This document shows positions 35,990 through 48,002 of a DNA stretch of 64,000 bases, one piece after another. The position numbers and the translations under genes are program-made. The notes under the pieces were generated by a model. It was not told the origin of the DNA. It made no database searches and saw only the letters and a program-made list of their open reading frames with translations. The first letter of the stretch is position 1. Every line of letters starts with the position of its first letter. Source of the stretch: Lycorma delicatula (lineage: Eukaryota; Arthropoda; Insecta; Hemiptera; Fulgoridae); NCBI RefSeq assembly GCF_047948215.1, contig NC_134458.1:132249571-132313570 (forward strand). The letters are read 5' to 3'.

Positions 35990-36569
35990 ATATTCGTGAA
36001 TGTGTTTTTTGATCATATACTAAACTAAATTTGTTTGTTTTATAATTAAACGTACTTATAACTTAAATTCGATATTTAAGATTAGTTTTAGTTTTAAATC
36101 TGTGTTGTAAAAAATTTTTTTCAATACATTTACACCTGCAGTTGTCTTATTTGTTATGTAGATGCAATTGATAACTACTTAATTTTTTATTATTGTGTGG
36201 TATTCTTGTTCACGAAATACGAGGAAAATGACGAATTATCGTAAGCAATTTGGACCTTTTTCGGTAAGCGGGTACTATTCTTTTTTATTTTTTTTTTTAA
36301 ATTAACCTGACATGTCTTTGTTTTTTAATTACCAAATTAACTTCGAAACATAATTTTTATTAAAATATCCCAATAAACCTATAACCCAATAAATCTTTTT
36401 TTAGATATATAATAAAAATACTTTTTTTCAATAATCAATATATTTATTAGAAATAAACTACAAATAAATAACAGTAATTAAATATAATGCTACTTATTCA
36501 CACGTTTTCACAAACTTCTAAATGTAAATTAAATTCACAAATATTAAATATTTAAGAAAAGAAACGTTA

Positions 36570-37290
36570 TCTTTATTATTTCCTCGCTAATAAAACTTTG
36601 CAAAAATTTCGCATCTAGTGTCACATTCATTGTTATTGCGGATTTTAGCTCGCCATAACAAATGTTCAATACTTTGGGTATGTGCACCTGTTTTTGTATC
36701 AACGAAGTTTTAACTATGATTTACTGCGTCATGTTTGTGATTCATATCTGCTATACAATCATATGCTTTCCATGAATCTGATATGATTTTAGTACGTGGT
36801 TCGATAAATGCTACAATTGTAGAAATTAATTTCTCCTTTATTCTATCAGGAACATCATACATAAAACAACTTTTTGTTTCACGACAAATTCCTTCAAAAA
36901 ACACACTGTTGTGGTGACAATCGTCCACTATTATATTTACTTTTAGAAAACAGAGACTCATCAATTTCTACAATAATTCCAGGTTCACCTATTTTTTTCT
37001 TAATTTAATATTTTGTAATAGTTTAAAGGCACATATTTCTGGTGAATAATTATTCCAATTTGCAATAGTTTCAGACCGCATGTTCAATTCTTTTTACAAA
37101 ATAAAGTAGTTGTATATCCTTGGTCCAACAATAAATAAAATATTTGTTCCATAAGGTAATTTACTGTTTTCCAGCCACGTATCTTTTGAAATAGAAACTT
37201 TTTCTCTATATGTTCATTTATTACAACACCACCTTCCTCGACCGCTTTGTCCGTTTTCAATAACTAATTTCATCTAATGATTTTTTTTTT
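36570..37290 (-). pseudogene. Merlin transposase pseudogene, near full domain set
   Basis: The minus strand gives, in order: GRGRWCCNK and KVSISKDTWLENSKLPYGTN (zinc-ribbon and linker), MRSETIANWNNYSPEICAFK (helix-turn-helix), GIIVEIDESLFSKSKYN near 36960 (first catalytic Asp), VFFEGICRETKSCFMYDVPD, PRTKIISDSWKAYDC (second catalytic Asp) and FVDTKTGAHTQSIEHLLWRA (catalytic Glu in QSIEHLLW). All three DDE residues are visible, but spread over frames with several stops, so the gene is dead. The best open run is 36710-36964. The family cuts and pastes its element and makes 8-bp target duplications; I did not identify the ends here. Confidence 0.82.
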
Positions 37291-37984
37291 TACAAACTCA
37301 TCCAGATTGTATAATTTCCTTTTTCTGCAAAAATTCAATAATTTTTTTTATTATTATCAATTTTGTAAAATTTTCAATATTAACAATAAATCTTGGATTA
37401 GTCTTCCATATTTTTTTATTTCCTGTAATACTAATAATAACAATAATAGTTATTAAAAAAATGTTACAGGGTTATTTTTTTTATTTTCAGTATTAAATAT
37501 AATAATAATAATATTATATAAAAAATGTTTTTTGGTTATTGGTTTATTTGGTAATTGTTGTAATAATGTAAAAATGCGCGTTTTTACTGTTGTTTTTGAA
37601 AAAAGAAAGAAAAAATGTTTACCCTCTTATCGAAAAAGTCCAGAAATTTGATTAAAAACGCTAAATTATTCGAAAGTTAAATAAGACAGCAATTTTCAAA
37701 AGTTGTATAATGTACGTCCTGAACCGTCTTTAGTACTTCATTTATTAAATTTTTATTTCCTGATAAAAGTTATGATTTTCTTCAAACTAATCAAAATAAC
37801 TGATGCATTTCTATGAAACTGCTTTGGTTTCATGAGAATAAGGTTTTATTAATACATGTAAAATGTGCGCATCCAGACCCACTTCTAAGTATTTCATTTC
37901 CTGAAACAGCGAAGAATTTTTGACATTTAGTGTTATTCGAGGACACAAAGGTGTCCTCGAAAAAAAAATTAATTATATTTTTTT
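37291..37984. other. AT-rich spacer with an 11-bp hairpin
   Basis: Nothing coding. A perfect stem TTCGAGGACAC / GTGTCCTCGAA with 4-nt loop lies at 37936-37961, followed by an A run. Confidence 0.4.
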
Positions 37985-37995
37985 TATTCTACTTT

Positions 37996-38130
37996 CTTTT
38001 TTATTTTTATGCTGCACCGTTAGGTATTGCTTCAGAGGATGAGATGAATCATGCTTGACCGGGGTTCGATCCCGGGATCTCTGGATGAAATGTCGAGACG
38101 CTACCACTCGCGCCACGGAGGCCGGCATCA
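37996..38130 (-). repeat. tRNA-derived SINE, family 1
   Basis: The minus-strand reading is GCCGGCCTCCGTGGCGCGAG, TGGTAGCGTCTCG, CATCCAGAGATCCCGGGATC, GAACCCCGGTCAAGCATG, then the tail CATCCTCTGAAGCAATACCT AACGGTG and an A-rich end. Candidate target duplications are TATTCTACTTTCT at 37985 and TATTCTATTTATCT at 38131. It directly abuts the 3' side of a LINE fragment on the same strand. Confidence 0.85.
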
Positions 38131-38159
38131 TATTCTATTTATCTTCCTTTTTTTCTTTT

Positions 38160-39085
38160 CAAATAGCCCATTTAGAGGGCACGCTTAATCAACTTTTTAG
38201 CCTATGCTTATTTCATTTTTCTAGAGTGGTGTTCTTTGTCTTCATGAGTCCATTTTCTGCCTCTTCTACAAGTGAGTTTTTTCCTCTCCTGAAACTCTAA
38301 TTCCTGTATTGTTTTTCTGAATGTTGCCCTGTCTTTTAAAATGTCTGAGTCTATTGAATTGTTTACTAGGTCATTGTCTATTTCTTAAAGCCAGGTTATC
38401 TTGTTCTTGTGAGTGTTTAGTAGGGTGAAGATCTGTTTTGTTAGTCTGGTGTTCAAATGGACACATATACAGAATGAATTGCAGTCTTCTTTTCCTGATT
38501 ACATCTGTTATTTTTTATATTTTGGAATATAGCTCTTGATATGATCTTTGATTATAATCTAGTACTGTGGTATTTTTTGGGCCTAATATTTTCCGTAAGA
38601 TTCCTCTCTCTTTTTTCTCTATTCTCTCTACGTCCTGTACTTTATGTAGTTTCAGCGTTTCTGCCGCATATAGTATTTCTGGTCTAACTACCGTTTCGTA
38701 GTGTTTTAGTTTGGTGTTCCAGGAAAGGGATTTCTTGTTGTAGGTATTCTTCGTGATACTGTATGCTTTTTTTATTTTGAGTAATCTGTTTCTAGAGCTA
38801 TTTTTTCACTATTGTTTTGTGTTATCCGTTTTCCTAGGTATTTAAAACTGTCAGTTCTGGCTATTTTATTTCTGTTTATTTTAAGATGTTGTGGCGCGTT
38901 CTTGATGTTTGTAATGTATTGTGTTTTCTCAAAGGAGATCTGTAAGCCAGCCTTAGCTGCTTGTCTTTGAAGTTCTGTTATTTGTTCTTGTGCATGTTCT
39001 ATTGTATCGGTGATTAACGTCATATCATCAGCAAAAGCTAAGCAGTCTATAACAACTCTCTTGTTTTTTGTTCCGAGATGTAAGC
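38160..39085 (-). pseudogene. LINE reverse transcriptase, C-terminal half
   Basis: The minus strand begins near 39070 with RVVIDCLAFADDMTLITDT, which includes the FADD catalytic box. An open stretch to 38772 follows, with QAAKAGLQISFEKTQYITNI and DSFKYLGKRITQNNSEK, i.e. the post-catalytic LxxxxxKTxxM and FKYLG motifs. It continues to about 38530 (KKAYSITKNTYNKKSLSWN, VVRPEILYAAETLKLHK, RGILRKILGPKN). After the stop near 38520 the rest is scrambled by frameshifts. Upstream domains (endonuclease, palm start) are missing, so this is a 5'-truncated insertion. It belongs to a LINE type common in insects; I do not assign a clade. Confidence 0.82.
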
Positions 39086-42000
39086 CTTCATTTATATTAC
39101 TTTTACATTTTTTTCACTATGCTTGGTTATTATTTTAAAATTTCAGGGTTGTCAGACTTTAAAGTTGATCATTTATTTGTTGATATTATTGTACCTTCAT
39201 TTGAAAATTTGCTGTGTATATTAAATTACTTCGTGCTTTTGAAGGTAAAGTTTTTGTGAAAAAGGACCTATTCAACTACCTTGAGGAATTCCAAAATTTA
39301 TGGTAAAAACTACCTCAAATGCACTATAAAATTTAATTTAAAAGAAACGACGGAAAATGTAACTGTATTCTACGTTAATTTTAGTCTTATACAGGAAAAC
39401 TAGGTTCCAAACCTTTTCGGAAGCCAGTTGCTTTAAAAAATACAACAAGTAAAAACCGCCTGGTTTGTAGCCAGTTTCAGATAATTTTGAGTTTAGAGCA
39501 TTTGCTTTTAGAATTGCTTTCTCTAAATCCTTATTAGTGATCAGAATTAGGAATATTTTCGTGCAGAGTAAGTCTGTGTAGTAATTTTCTAACCTGGTTT
39601 GGTGGCTTATCTCTTTTAAATAAACTAAATATATAATTAACTCAAGAAAAGAATTTTGATAAGTTCTATAATTTTTCGTAATTCATTATGACGGTTGGCT
39701 GATTATCTCAGCTGTAAAATATGGAGTTCAGAGATCAGGTTTAGACAAGATATTTAACGGTACATATTTATATCATAAGTTTAACATGTTTTTCCCTCTT
39801 TTCCTTTTAACATTTGACCGTTAGGCTACGAAAAATTGTATAACCTTTACTCATACAGAGAATTAAATCCATAGTTTTCAAGCGGTTGTTGCTGACTTGA
39901 GTTTTTGAGGTGAACAGTACATTGGAAAATAAGGCTGAATTTAATTTGTTTACTTCTGTTTTCATATTTCAGTATTCGTTATATAGTATGTCAAGTCTGG
40001 AGTAACTATTGGTACAGCTTTAATGGTGAAATGTAAATGTTTGGTGAGGATAGATGTGACTGTAGAATCACAAGAGAATAGTCAGTGATATGGCCTTGAA
40101 ATTCTTGTTTCCATAGCAACTAATCACTAATTATTTCTGATATTAAAATTTCTTCTGCACAAGATGGTCTGCACACTGCATTTCTCACTTCAAATTAGCT
40201 TCTAAAACTAATTATACATTTTTTTAGCTATGTTTTTGTTGTCAAATATAATTTTTTTCTTGTTTTACGAGTGTTTTTCTGAATAACTGGCTGTATCGAG
40301 CCAATTATTTGTTTTGAATTTTTTTAATGTCATATTAAAATTAAAAAAAAAGAAAACAGATCATATAATTAATCTTGATAACATTGTTGTGCAGTATATT
40401 TGATACATTAATACTGTTAACTATATTGATTGGAACAGTTGATTGCTGTATAGTAATTATGGTCAGAGATTGTTTGTTATAAAGCTAATTACAACTACTG
40501 TATTTGATATACATAGTTAATTGCCAAACAGTTGTAAATGAAATATGCTAATATAATAATTATGAAATAGATAATTAATTAATTATATAAATAAAATTGT
40601 TACAAAAGTTAATATTTGTAATAAGTAATAACATTAGATTTTATCGTATTTTAATGTTATTTCTAACCTTTTTTTGCAATATTTTATAACTTGATTTGAA
40701 TTATATTTAATTTAAAATTTAGATTAAATCTCATTTTTCAGTGTAACAAATTTTTGTATTTTTGTTATAAAATATTGTTCACAAGGAAATAATTTTTATC
40801 AAACACATTAATTAAACTGACCCTATAATTTTCATTTAATTCCTTTTCACTTGCTATTATGCAAAAATTAAAAAAAAAAAAAAAAAAAAATTATTTAAAT
40901 GTGAATTAATCTTCTTGAAACCAGAATTTCATTTAACAGAAAAAAAGAAACAAAAAAGAGATTGCGTGACCATAACAATAAACGCGTATTAAAAAGAGAT
41001 ACTTGGTTTTATCTTTACTTAGAGCGCAAAATAAACACAATGTTGAAAATACAATTTTCAATTTTTTACAAGTAAGATAAGAAAAAGTAAAGTCTTGCGG
41101 TATTCAGTTTCGAGTGCTTAAAATTTTGACAAAATTAAACGAAAATTTACCTCACCTCTGTTTCCTACGCCTTAAGCAAACCAAATAGGACGTTATTAAA
41201 CTGCATTTATGACAAAAAAAAATGAGGCAAATCTTTCTGCTACTTTTAGGACAAGAGATATGAAATGAAGAGAAGTAAAAAATAATTACAAAATGAAAAC
41301 CGCTTAAATGACGCTCAGAGGTTGAAAATTTGATAAAATTAGAGATTAAAACTTTAACTCACGCAGGTTGTTCTTCTACATCTTTTATTCTCTTCTTTGC
41401 TTTATTCGTTAGATACCAGTATTTGTAAAACAACGCTTCACATACTAGATTTAGTAACACGCTGGATGTAACTTCTAACCAAAAATTTATTATTACTCAA
41501 AAATATTTGAATTTCATGGATTCTCTGAAAAATTTTACTATATATTTCTAGCAAGTATAATTTTTTTTTTAATTTTATATCGCGTGCGTTACAAAAATAG
41601 CCTTAATGTTCTTCTATTAGTATTATTACTGCAATAATAATATACTACCGATATTTTTTTAAATTTATTCCACAATGTTATAAAATATTCTAAACTTTCA
41701 ACTTTCGTTTTTAACGTTAGATTTATAAAATAAATTAAATGATTCTATTAAAAAGTAATTAAGTACAGTTTATAAATAATCTTAAATATAAGCTTGTAGT
41801 AAATACTTATATTTACTACAATAACAAATGTATTATTGTATTTATTACAATAATTAAAATGTATAAATTATTGTAACATACGAACAACTAAGCATATTTA
41901 GAACATCTTTACATTTAGCTATCTCTCGTAATAGGGATATGAGTATAAAATCGATAAAGAAAAGAAAAAAAATTATACAATACTTTTGGAAATGCAATCC

Positions 42001-42499
42001 AGATAAACTGGGATTTCGTATGATCATCGTTCGTTAAGGGGTGGCAAGACCAGGGGATGGTGAAGTAAGGATAAAGGAGTTTGTGTGTATAGCTTACACA
42101 TATACTGCAGATTCTATAAAATGTAAAAAGCTGGAAGAAGGGTTTAGTCTCCCATCGGATCATAGTCTAACCCTTTTTTTTTCTCCGATTGCTCTCTACA
42201 CACCACATTTCTTGCTTTGATTTGAAGTAAAATAGAGGGTCTATCGAAAGTTATGATTTTTTTTTCTTTTTTAATATTAAATGTGTGGATTATGTTGTTT
42301 AGGTAAAGCGTCTTTTTTATAATTACAAATAACGAATATTTAAAAATACTGAAAATAAATTAAATTTTATAATTTTTAAAATTCCTCTTTAAATAAAATC
42401 AACAAAAACATATTAACTGTACTTAACAAAAATATATTATTAATTTATTATCAGATAAATACACAAAAATAATATAAATTTGTTTATATTAATCATTAT
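39086..42499. other. AT-rich spacer, nothing recognised
   Basis: Contains a 21-base A run at 40870-40890 and a perfect 12-bp stem TTGTAGTAAATA / TATTTACTACAA near 41794-41821. Open frames at 39068-39259 (+) and 41915-42163 (-) have no motif. I see no host exon. Confidence 0.42.
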
Positions 42500-43665
42500 C
42501 ATCATCCTTATCTTGTGTTCTGCCTGGCGGTAGTTCCCTTACGCCACCGCTGTCTCCATCCATTTCTGTCAAAATCCTTTTTCTTCGTCTTCTAGGTTTC
42601 AATCTTCACTTTACTATTTTTTCTTTCCTCGCTTCCTTGCTGTTTCTACTGACTCTTCTAATCTAATTTTCAAGATTCCATATCCCCGTAACCACATTTC
42701 CCAACCAATAATGTTTCTTTTGTGCACTTCCTGTGTAAGTGCTCTTTGTTCTTTAATCCTATTCATTATTTTCTCATTCCTCATTTTATCCGTCAGTCTT
42801 ACTTTCTCCATCCTTCTGTATAACCACACCTCAAAAGCCTCAATTTATTCCCTCTCCCTCTTCCTCATCGTCCATGCTTCACTTCCATACAAGACACTAT
42901 ACATATCATTTAACTGATTTCATCATTACTTCTGTCTGACCTTTACTTCATAGCAATTTCCTTTTCTTATTGAAAACTTCCATTGCCATCGCTACCCTTC
43001 TTTTAATTTCTGTACTGATCAAAATAATTCCAAATCAAAAGGAGTTTATTCCAAATATCTATATTTGTTTACATTTATCTCCCTTCACTTATCCTTACCG
43101 TTAAATCTTTGTTGTGTTCTTCCATTACTTTCGTTTTTCCTGTGCTTATTTTCATTCCATACTGTTCATTCCTTCTTCCAAGGTTGTTAACAATCATTGA
43201 TTCGAATTCTGCCATCAGATAGTATTATTATATCATTAGAAAATTTTATACATTCTGTTTTCATCCTCCTATACTCACTTCTTGTTTTTTTCTAATATTT
43301 TTCTTACTATATCTTCAATGTAAATATTGAATAGTGTCTGTGAGAGGCAGCATCCTTGCTTAACAACACGACCTAGTTTCACCCAGTCATCATACTCTTA
43401 CGTACTTTCATTGTTGATGTTTATCTGATGTAAAATGTTTTAATTAACCTTTTGTTTATCCATTCTACTTTTTTTTTCTATAAGAATCTTCATCATTTTA
43501 TCACATTTGACTCTATAAAATTCCTTTTCTAAATCATTACTTTATAGTTTTCTTTTCTCTAAATATTTCTCTCTAACCATCCTTAACAGCCCAATAGCAT
43601 CTCTTTCCTTTCCCTTTTCTGACGCTAAACTGCTATTCCTAACAACCTTCTTATTTTAGCGACAT
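42500..43665 (-). pseudogene. Decayed LINE reverse transcriptase and C-terminus
   Basis: Read from 43660 downward on the minus strand: GKERDAIGLLRMVREKYLEK, DLEKEFYRV (family: DLEKAFDRV), DDWVKLGRVVKQGCCLSQTL, FNIYIEDIVRKILEKN, CIKFSNDIIILSD (catalytic FADD changed to FSND), INVNKYRYLE, and, after a gap, MWLYRRMEKVRLTDKMRNEK, RNIIGWEMWLRGYG and KIRLEESVETARKRGKKK (42829-42614), the thumb and tail region. Frameshifts and stops are frequent. The FSND change removes one of the two metal-binding aspartates. The whole tract is visibly pyrimidine-rich on the plus strand. It is a different LINE lineage from the one at 38.2-39.1 kb. Confidence 0.8.
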
Positions 43666-44710
43666 GGGCTAAAATAATTGGTAACATCGTTTTTACAAAA
43701 TGATGTACATTGCTAGAATTGACTATATTTAGAACTGATTATATTACATTTAACATATTAAACTAAACATTTTTAGTTTATCGTAAAAAAAGCTCAATAA
43801 AATAATCTAAAAACACGTTGTGTTTTAAAATTATGGAATAAAACAAAAGTAAAGATAACGGTCTTTAACATGAAATCAACGTTTTTAATAATGTTATTTA
43901 TAATTTTGAAAATTGCTCTTCCGACTGAAGAAGATAAAGTAAACATTGTAAACTTTTTTTTTGTCATAGAAAATCTTGTATTACTCTGTTGTTCCTTTAC
44001 GTTATCTGACATAGTTTTTTTGTCATTGTGACTCATGTGAAGTATGTTAAATACAAGTGAAACTAATCAGAGTTGTTTTTTCTGTAAGTGATGATACTTA
44101 TTACTTAGACAGTCTGTCGTTATCATATGCTAATGAATAAATTAATGATATAATTTTTTCTCTTAATTTAATCACCACTTCAATGGTTTTGGTATGTTAT
44201 ACGCAACATGCTACATTCGACAATGTGAAGAAAGCGACGATAAATCAATTAACTCTTCCTTTTTCTAAAAAAAAGCATAGCATTGTATTTGTTAATTTAT
44301 TCAATAATAACGATAATGTGAAAACCTACAGAACTATTATCTAAAAATTCATTTCCACGTTAAATTTTTGTAATAATGTAAAATTGTTATAATGAGGCTT
44401 AAAAAAATAGGACTAATGCAATATTTTATTTTCACACCTACTGCAAAAATAAGTTATGTATCAGAAAATATAAAGCTAACTTTCAGATTAGATCATATTT
44501 TAATCTTATTAAATCGGCGTAGTCAATTTTCAACCCCTCTTATTCCTTTATTCCTTTATACACGACTGTTCAAAAAGGAGTGTAATGTATTTAGGGTATA
44601 TATATGTTTTTTCCACCGTAGCAGCTCAACGGATGAGCCGATTTAAATGTATGACCCCATGTTGGATTCTGTACGTTACCGGGAGTGTCATACGCTATAT
44701 AAAGATGCTT
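43666..44710. other. AT-rich spacer; repeat-like patch at 44610-44710
   Basis: Mostly unassigned. 44618-44710 (CAGCTCAACGGATGAGCCGA, ACCGGGAGTGTCATACGCTA) reads like the interior of a dispersed non-autonomous repeat seen in many insect genomes, directly before a TG/TA microsatellite. Confidence 0.3.
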
Positions 44711-44712
44711 GT

Positions 44713-44753
<41 letters not shown>

Positions 44754-44775
44754 GTATATATATATATATATATAT
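44711..44775. repeat. Compound (GT)n(TA)n microsatellite
   Basis: About 32 bases of GT, a short TATATGTGTGTG junction, then about 22 bases of TA. Confidence 0.95.
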
Positions 44776-47700
44776 TTAAATAAATCTAAAAAAGGTCTTA
44801 AAGATTATACTATATGCAAAATCCGTATTACGCCCTCTCAAACGTAGAGTTACATAAAGCTCAGCAATATGTTTCTGTTGGCTGTTTGTGGTTGATTATG
44901 CCAAAATGGAGTTGAGTCTAATAATGTTGTTGAAAACGTTCTTCTTGTGATGCTTAATATTCGAGGGTCTTAGTCATATTCGCATAAATCCTTCACGGAT
45001 CTAATAGCAATGGTCTGAAATTAGGAGCTTCGCAATTCTACATTACATTGTCGTGTATGATCTGCGCTGGCCGGAAATTCTGTTTTGTTTTTAGTTTTTC
45101 TTTTGCAGTGTCTGTTTTTTAATATCTAACAGATTTTATTTTAGGAACAACTAAAAAGATACTATATCATTGGTTTATTAATTTATTTACCTTAAAATCA
45201 TACTTTTGAAGGGTTTCCATTATTTTTCATTTAAGAAAACGGAATGAAAACGGCTATACTGATTGTTGGAATATACTTAACAAGATTTTCTAGCAATACG
45301 AAAAATCTATGTGAACTATTTCTATTCTATTTTAGATCTTATTGCATATTATATATATATATATACATATATATACTCGTATATTGTGCATATAAATATA
45401 TATATACACAAATATAAAATGTAATTTATATGTAGGTATAAAAGTAGGATTTCGTATATACTCGTATAACTTCCATAACTGTATTGGTTATTGCTGTTCT
45501 GATATCGACCACAAGTCACTTCTTAAAATTTTATTCTGAAACTAATAAGTATTCCATTCCATGCATACTAAGGGATGTGAAGACTTATCTATTTTTGCAT
45601 TTCCTTCTTTACTGAACTATACATACTGTTGTACATCAGATTATCAAATCCATCGAAATGCAGAAGAAGTTCAGTTTTATAAGTGTGTCATACCCACTTT
45701 ATTCACCACAGGGATAGTCTGGCTGCTGTTAGGTGCGTATCATTAGTCGCTGATAAATCAACTCTGACTGATGTCTTTCGTACCTCACTTGTTTTACATA
45801 CAGTCACAATAAAGATTAATACATAAAGACTTAAGTTTAAGGTATAAAGGAAAAAATTAATGAATTCCTCTTAGAAAAGGACAATGTGTTATGTGTATTT
45901 GCTTCTATTCAATAGTAGATGAATTTAACGGACGAAACCGAAAAATATCGAGCAAGTAATAAGCTAGAACTCGCGTGCTTGGAAAAATTAGTTAAGTAAG
46001 AATTCTTCACATCAAATTTGAACGACAAAAAGATGAAGAAGGTTGTAGTAGTTGACAATTAAAACAGAATCATTATTTATTACATATTGTTAAAATTAAG
46101 AATTTTCATAGAAAGTGTTGGTTCTCCGCCTTGATTCCCCAAAGTGGATTTTTGAAAAGTAGTGAAACACGCGCCTTTTAGTTTTCAAAGACTCAATAGG
46201 AGTAGCTATTTTCACGGCTGTAACACTTTTGGCTTCTTAAAATTTTATGAAAAACTTTGACCTCCCCTTTGACACAATCAAAATTGAATTTTTTTTAAAA
46301 TAGTGGAACTTAACAACTGACAATTTTATTTTAAAGAAAAGTCTAAATATAATTTTAAACGATCGTAATACCTTCGGTTTCTGTAATTCAGAATTTTCAT
46401 AAAACAATTTGTCCTTCTTTGCACCCCTTATAGACGATGTTTTCCAAAAATCCTTCCTTAGTGGATGACTGCAGTATAAAAACAATGTACCCTCCAAATT
46501 CATCTACCTAGGTTAAGCGTTTTGAGCCGCGCGTTGGTGAGTCAGTCTGAGAGAACACTTGTTTTATATATTTAGATATACTGTATTCATATAAATTTAA
46601 TAACATTTGTGTAACTGAATTGTAGACTAATGAGTTCAGTCTGTGGCACCCAATTGTTAACTGAATGAACTGTAACTGAAGTAACAAATTAGTTTTAATA
46701 TTTCTACATTATTCCACTTTACTACATACGTCAGGTATTCTACATTACTATACAAAAGATGTGCACAAAATTAATATTTTCGTTTCTCCTTAATTTAGCC
46801 TATATTCGTATAATAATGATAATAATAATAATAAGAACAGGACTCTCGGAACAGTATAAAATTTCAATTAATCAACTCTGCAACCAAAGTTGAAAAATCT
46901 GAGAAGGAAGAAATTTTGTTGATTTATATCATAACATCCAAAACATAAATGAAAAGACAATTGCCTTTTTTTCCAAATAAATATTAATTTTTTTATCTTT
47001 GAATATTTTAACTAGTGAATGTACATTAACTTTACAAAAACAGCAGAGACAAAAATTGTAGCTATTAAATATCTTTTAAAGGCGCCTGGAAGCCTACAAT
47101 AATAGTATTTACTTTAATATACTACCACTTTTAAGTAACTTACTTTCATCAAAAATAGAAAAGAATCGAAGGTTGATTGATAACTCATAAGGCGGTTAAC
47201 GTGTTTAATCATACATAAATGCTACTATTTTTAACATTGTATTGTTTACTTAAGTGTTTACATCTGTTGGCGTTATTTTTGAATCGAATTTAGTTGCCTG
47301 TTATGATTTGTACGTTTTTTTTAATTGTATTTATTTATTTATTTTTCATCTTTTTTTACGTATACTGAAAATTTATTTTATTGATAATAATGATTCTACC
47401 TATTATTTTTACTATTATTGTAATCCATTACGTCTTAGAAAAATTCTTTAAATTTATAAATTTAATTGAAATCATTAAAGTTGTTTCTCAAACGCAGAAT
47501 AATTTTATTTTTCTAGAAAGAAAATTTAGCTGATAATATGTTAGACTAGAAAATTTTGAGATGTTGGTATAAAATCGATACTTTTTTATAAATACCATTA
47601 GATATAGAGAAATTACAATATTTTAAGGAAATAAGTCTGTTATTTTAGATTCTTGAAGTGTTAGTTAAACTTTATATTAAGTTAAAAAATTTGCTCAGAT

Positions 47701-48002
47701 CAAAGTTTTAATAAAATTACGTTTAGACTCAAGAACATCGAAAAATACGTTAAAATATTGTTGTTGTTTGGAAACTGATTATTTCTTTTCAAAATACATT
47801 CTCTTTTTAATTAATTAATATTTGATACCCAGACTTAGAACGAATAAAAATATACTTTTTTTTTAACAAAAGTAAATTATAAATTCAGCATTATTATGCA
47901 CGTGGTGTTTCATTCTAAAGGTTTCTTCTAACGTAGGATTTAAAAATTAAAAATTATATTGGATTAATGTTTTTTAATTACATACTAATTACATTTCTTT
48001 TT
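44776..48002. other. AT-rich spacer, nothing recognised
   Basis: 45350-45415 is a degenerate TA-rich simple repeat. 46120-46500 is an A/T-rich tract whose minus strand has an 88-codon frame without motifs. No host exon seen. Confidence 0.42.

Noticed and set aside
37936..37970. Hairpin followed by an A run resembling a bacterial terminator
   Set aside because: The surroundings are eukaryotic and the hairpin has no gene next to it; one of several small palindromes.
44585..44847. Two overlapping frames with Cys-Val and Tyr-Ile runs
   Set aside because: Translation of the GT/TA microsatellite.
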